DNA of 64,000 nucleotides from Panopea generosa (taxonomy: Eukaryota > Mollusca > Bivalvia > Adapedonta > Hiatellidae): the NCBI GenBank assembly GCA_029582155.1, contig CM055907.1, positions 27,951,932-28,015,931 of the forward strand, read 5' to 3'. Below, piece by piece: positions 60,901 to 64,000 of the stretch (positions are counted from its first letter, which is position 1; each line of letters opens with the position of its first letter). The notes below the pieces were generated by a model. That model ran no database searches. It was given only the letters and a program-made list of their open reading frames with translations, and was not told where the DNA came from. A program made the position numbers and the translations under genes.

Positions 60901-63900
60901 ACCGCCGCAATAGCTTGTTAACTGTGTACCACCACAGTGTTATGAGCAATATAGCTCAGCAGCAATATCCTGTGTAACGTGTATCACGACAATGTTATGA
61001 GAAATATAGTACAGCAGCAATAGCGTTTGTAACGTGTACCACCACAAGGTTATGAGAAATATGTTACAACAGAATAGCCTGTGTACCGTGTCCTACCAAA
61101 ATGTTATGAAAAATATGGTACAGCAGCAATAGCCTGTGTACCGGGTACCACGACAAGGTTATGAGAAATATAGAACAGCGGCAATAACCTCTGTACCGTG
61201 TAACACCACAAGGGTATGATAAATATTGTACTGCATCAATAGCCTGTGTACAATTTACCACGACAATGTTATGAGAAATATGGTAAAGCAGCAATATCCT
61301 GTGAAGCATGAACCACCATAAAGTTATGAGAAATATGGTACAGCAATAATAGCCTGTGTACAATGTACCTCCACAAGCTTATGAGTAATATGGTACAGCA
61401 GCAATAGCCTGTGTACCGTATATCACCGCAAGTTTATGAGAAATATGGTACAGTAGAAATAGTCTGTGTACCATGTACCACCACAATATTATGAGAAATA
61501 TGGTACAGCAGCAATAGCCTGTGTACCATGTACCACGACCATTTTATGAGAAATATGATATAGCAGCAATAGCCTGTGTACCGTGTACCACAACAAGGTT
61601 ATGAGAAATATGGTACAGTAGCAATTACCTGTGAACCATGTACCACAACAAGGTTATGAGAAATATAGAACAGCAGCAATAGCCTGTGTACCGTGTACCA
61701 CCACAATGTTATGAGAAATATGGTACAGCAGGAATAGCCTGTGTACCGTGTACCACCACAATGTTATGAAAAATATGATACAGCAGCAATAGCCTGTATA
61801 CCGTGTACCACAACAAGGTTATGAGAAATATGGTACAGCAGCAATAGCCTGTGTACCGTGTACCACAACAAGGTTATGAGAAATATGGTACAGCAGCAAT
61901 AGCCTGTGTACCATGTACAACCACAATGTTATGAAAAATATGGTACAGCAGCAATAGCCTGTGTACCGTATACCACAACAAGGTTATAAGAACTATTATA
62001 CAGCCGCAATAGCCTTACACCGTGAACCACCACAAAGTTATGAGAAATATGGTACAGCAACAATAACCTGTGTACCGTGTACCGCCACAAGTTTATGAGA
62101 AATATAGTACAGGAGCACTAGCCTGTGTACCGTGTACAACCAAAGTGTTATGAGAAATATTGTACAATAGAAATAGCCTGTGTACCATGTACCACCACAA
62201 CGTTATGAGAAATATGGTATAGCCGCAATAGCCTTACACCGTGAACCACCACAACGTTATGAGAAATATGGTACAGTAGCAAAATCCTATGTATCGTGTA
62301 CCACCACAATGCTATGACAAAAAAATTATAGAGTAACACTATACTGTCTACAGTGTACCAACGCAAGGTTATGAGAAATATAAATAAATAACACTATCCA
62401 GTGTATTACCAGGTTATAAGAAACATAATCAAATAACAGTATCCTGTGTACAGAGTACCACCACGAGGTTATGAGAAACATAACAAAGTAACAATATCCT
62501 GTGTACAATTTACCACCACGAGGTTATGAGAAACATAGCAAAGTAAAAATGTCCTGTGTACAGCGTACCACCTTGATGTTATGAGAAACATAACTAAGTA
62601 ACAACGCCCTGTGTAGAGCGTACCACCAGAAGGTTGTGAGAAACGGTACAAAGTAACAATGTCCTGTGCACAGCGTACCACCACAAGGTTGTTAGAAACG
62701 TAATTTAGTTACAATGTCCTGTGTACAGCGTACCGCCACAAGGTTGTGATAAACCTAGCAAAGTAACAATGTCCTGTGTACAGCGTACCACCACAATGTT
62801 GCGGGACGTAACAAAGCAACAATGTCCTGTGTACAGCGTACCACCACAAGGTTGTGAGAAACGTAATTAAGTAACAATGTCCTGTGTTCAGCGTACCGCC
62901 ACAAGGTTGTGAGAAACGTAACAAAGTTACAACGTCCTGTGTTCAGTGTACCAGCATAAGGTTGTGAGAAACGTAATAAAGTAACAATGTCCTGTGTACA
63001 GCGTACCACCACAAGATTGTGAGAAATGTAATTGAGTAATAATGTCCTGTGTACAGCATACCGCCACAAGGTTGTGAGAAACGTAACAAAGTAACAATGT
63101 CCTGTGTACAGTGTACCACAACAAGGTTGTGATAAACATAACAAAGTAACATGTCCTGTGTACAGTGCACCACCATATGGTTGTGAGAAACATAACAAAG
63201 TAACAATGCATTGTGTACCGTGTACAACTACAAGGTTGTGAGAATAATAATGAAGTAAAAATGTCCAGTGTAACGTGTACCACTACAAGGTTTTGAGATA
63301 TATAGCAAAAAAACAATGTCCTGTGTACAGTGTACCACCACAAGGTAATGAGAAACGTAGCAAAGTAACAATGTCCTGTGTACCGTGTACCACCTCAAGG
63401 TTATGAGAATCATAGCGAAGTAACAATGTCCTGTGTACCGTATATGACCACACGGTTATGAGAAACATAGCAAAGTAACAATGTCCTGTGTACAACGTAC
63501 CAAAACACGGTTATGAGAAACATATCAAAGTAACATGTCCTGTGCAACGTGTACCACTACAATGGAATGAGAAACATAGCAAGATAACAATGTCCTGTGT
63601 ACAGTGTACGATCACAAGGTTATGAGAAACATAGCAAAGTAACAATGTCCAGTGTACCGTGTACCACCACAAGGTTGTGAGAAACAACAAAGTAACAATG
63701 CCCTGTGTACCGTGTACATCAACAATGTTGTGAGAAACAACAAAGTAACAATGCCCTGTGTACCGTGTACATCAACAATGTTGTGAGAAACAACAAAGTA
63801 ACAATGCCCTGTGTACCGTGTACCAACACAATGTTGTGAGAAACAACAAAGTAAAAATGCCCTGTGTACCGTGTACAACCACAAAGTTGTGAAAATCATA

Positions 63901-64000
63901 ATGAAGTAACAATGTCCTGTGTACCGTGTACCACTACAAGGTTACGAGAAACATAGCAAAGTAACAATGTCCTGTGTATAATGTACGACCACACGGTTAT
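57945..64000 (+). repeat. 55-bp minisatellite, over 6 kb, continues past the window
   Basis: About 110 copies of a 55-bp unit (GGTTATGAGAAATATGGTAC AGCAGCAATAGCCTGTGTAC CGTGTACCACCACAA). From about 62340 the unit changes to a second type (GTTGTGAGAAACGTAACAAA GTAACAATGTCCTGTGTAC...), with similar length and the same CCTGTGTAC core. A multi-unit block is tandemly duplicated at 58650-60190 and 60190-61680. The many minus-strand frames of 60-147 codons are artefacts. Confidence 0.96.
58650..61680 (+). repeat. 1.48-kb higher-order duplication in the 55-bp array
   Basis: Idiosyncratic units recur in the same order with an offset of 1483 bp (27 units). ATTTACAATAGCTTG is at 58981 and 60464, and TAGAAATAGT at 59971 and 61454. 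One extra unit in the first copy (58741-58850) makes the left offset 1538. Only a few differences were seen between copies, for example GCCGCAATAGC against GTCGCAATAGC, so the duplication is recent. Confidence 0.9.

Noticed and set aside
61064..63899. Many minus-strand frames of 60-147 codons
   Set aside because: They are by-products of the 55-bp array. They overlap one another and change frame with each indel.

Overview
This window is eukaryotic and looks like animal, most likely molluscan (bivalve), nuclear DNA. It is AT-rich, has no dense operon-like coding, and its coding exons are short, all joined by phase-1 introns and bounded by GT/AG. Recognisable mobile DNA includes a mariner transposase relic, a LINE reverse-transcriptase relic, a tRNA-derived SINE family and AAGGTCAAGGTCA-type dispersed repeats that I associate with bivalve genomes. 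The bivalve assignment is inference. No bacterial genes, rRNA, CRISPR array or intact tRNA gene was found. No promoter can be supported from sequence alone.

Two protein-coding genes are supported. Gene A (+ strand, about 30.6-40.0 kb) has exons for a thrombospondin type-1 repeat (34978-35169), a second TSR (36324-36494), an LDL-receptor class A module (39107-39265) and a short hydrophobic C-terminus (39954-40027) that looks like a GPI-attachment signal or tail anchor. A start exon is proposed at 30602-30650, which would give a complete secreted or surface protein of 214 residues. Gene B (- strand, 57577 down to 51105, 5' end outside the window) is a partial multi-pass membrane protein. Two exons carry the last three membrane helices of a claudin/PMP22-like tetraspan, followed by a Pro/Gln/Asn-rich tail made of 12-residue repeats.

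The rest is dominated by minisatellites: about 20 arrays with units of 15-69 bp fill roughly 24-25 kb. Main arrays: 47 bp (8.0-10.76 kb, split by a 1.63-kb insertion), 43 bp (13.8-14.6), 56 bp (17.27-18.57), 15 bp (21.3-22.0), 41 bp (22.1-23.6), 51 bp (30.6-32.76), 69 bp (35.1-35.95), 41 then 28 bp (37.0-38.64), 32 bp (43.6-44.8), 41 bp (45.4-46.7), 19 bp (54.8-57.4) and 55 bp (57.9 to beyond 64.0).

The most unusual observation is in gene A. Two separate arrays (69 bp x 12 and 51 bp x about 42) are each built from the last part of an exon plus its own 5' splice donor. The 69-bp array stays in the exon's reading frame, so it offers twelve equivalent donors in the same phase. Other notable points are a minisatellite born inside a SINE copy, a foldback element carrying a nested insertion, and a nearly exact 1.48-kb higher-order duplication in the 55-bp array.
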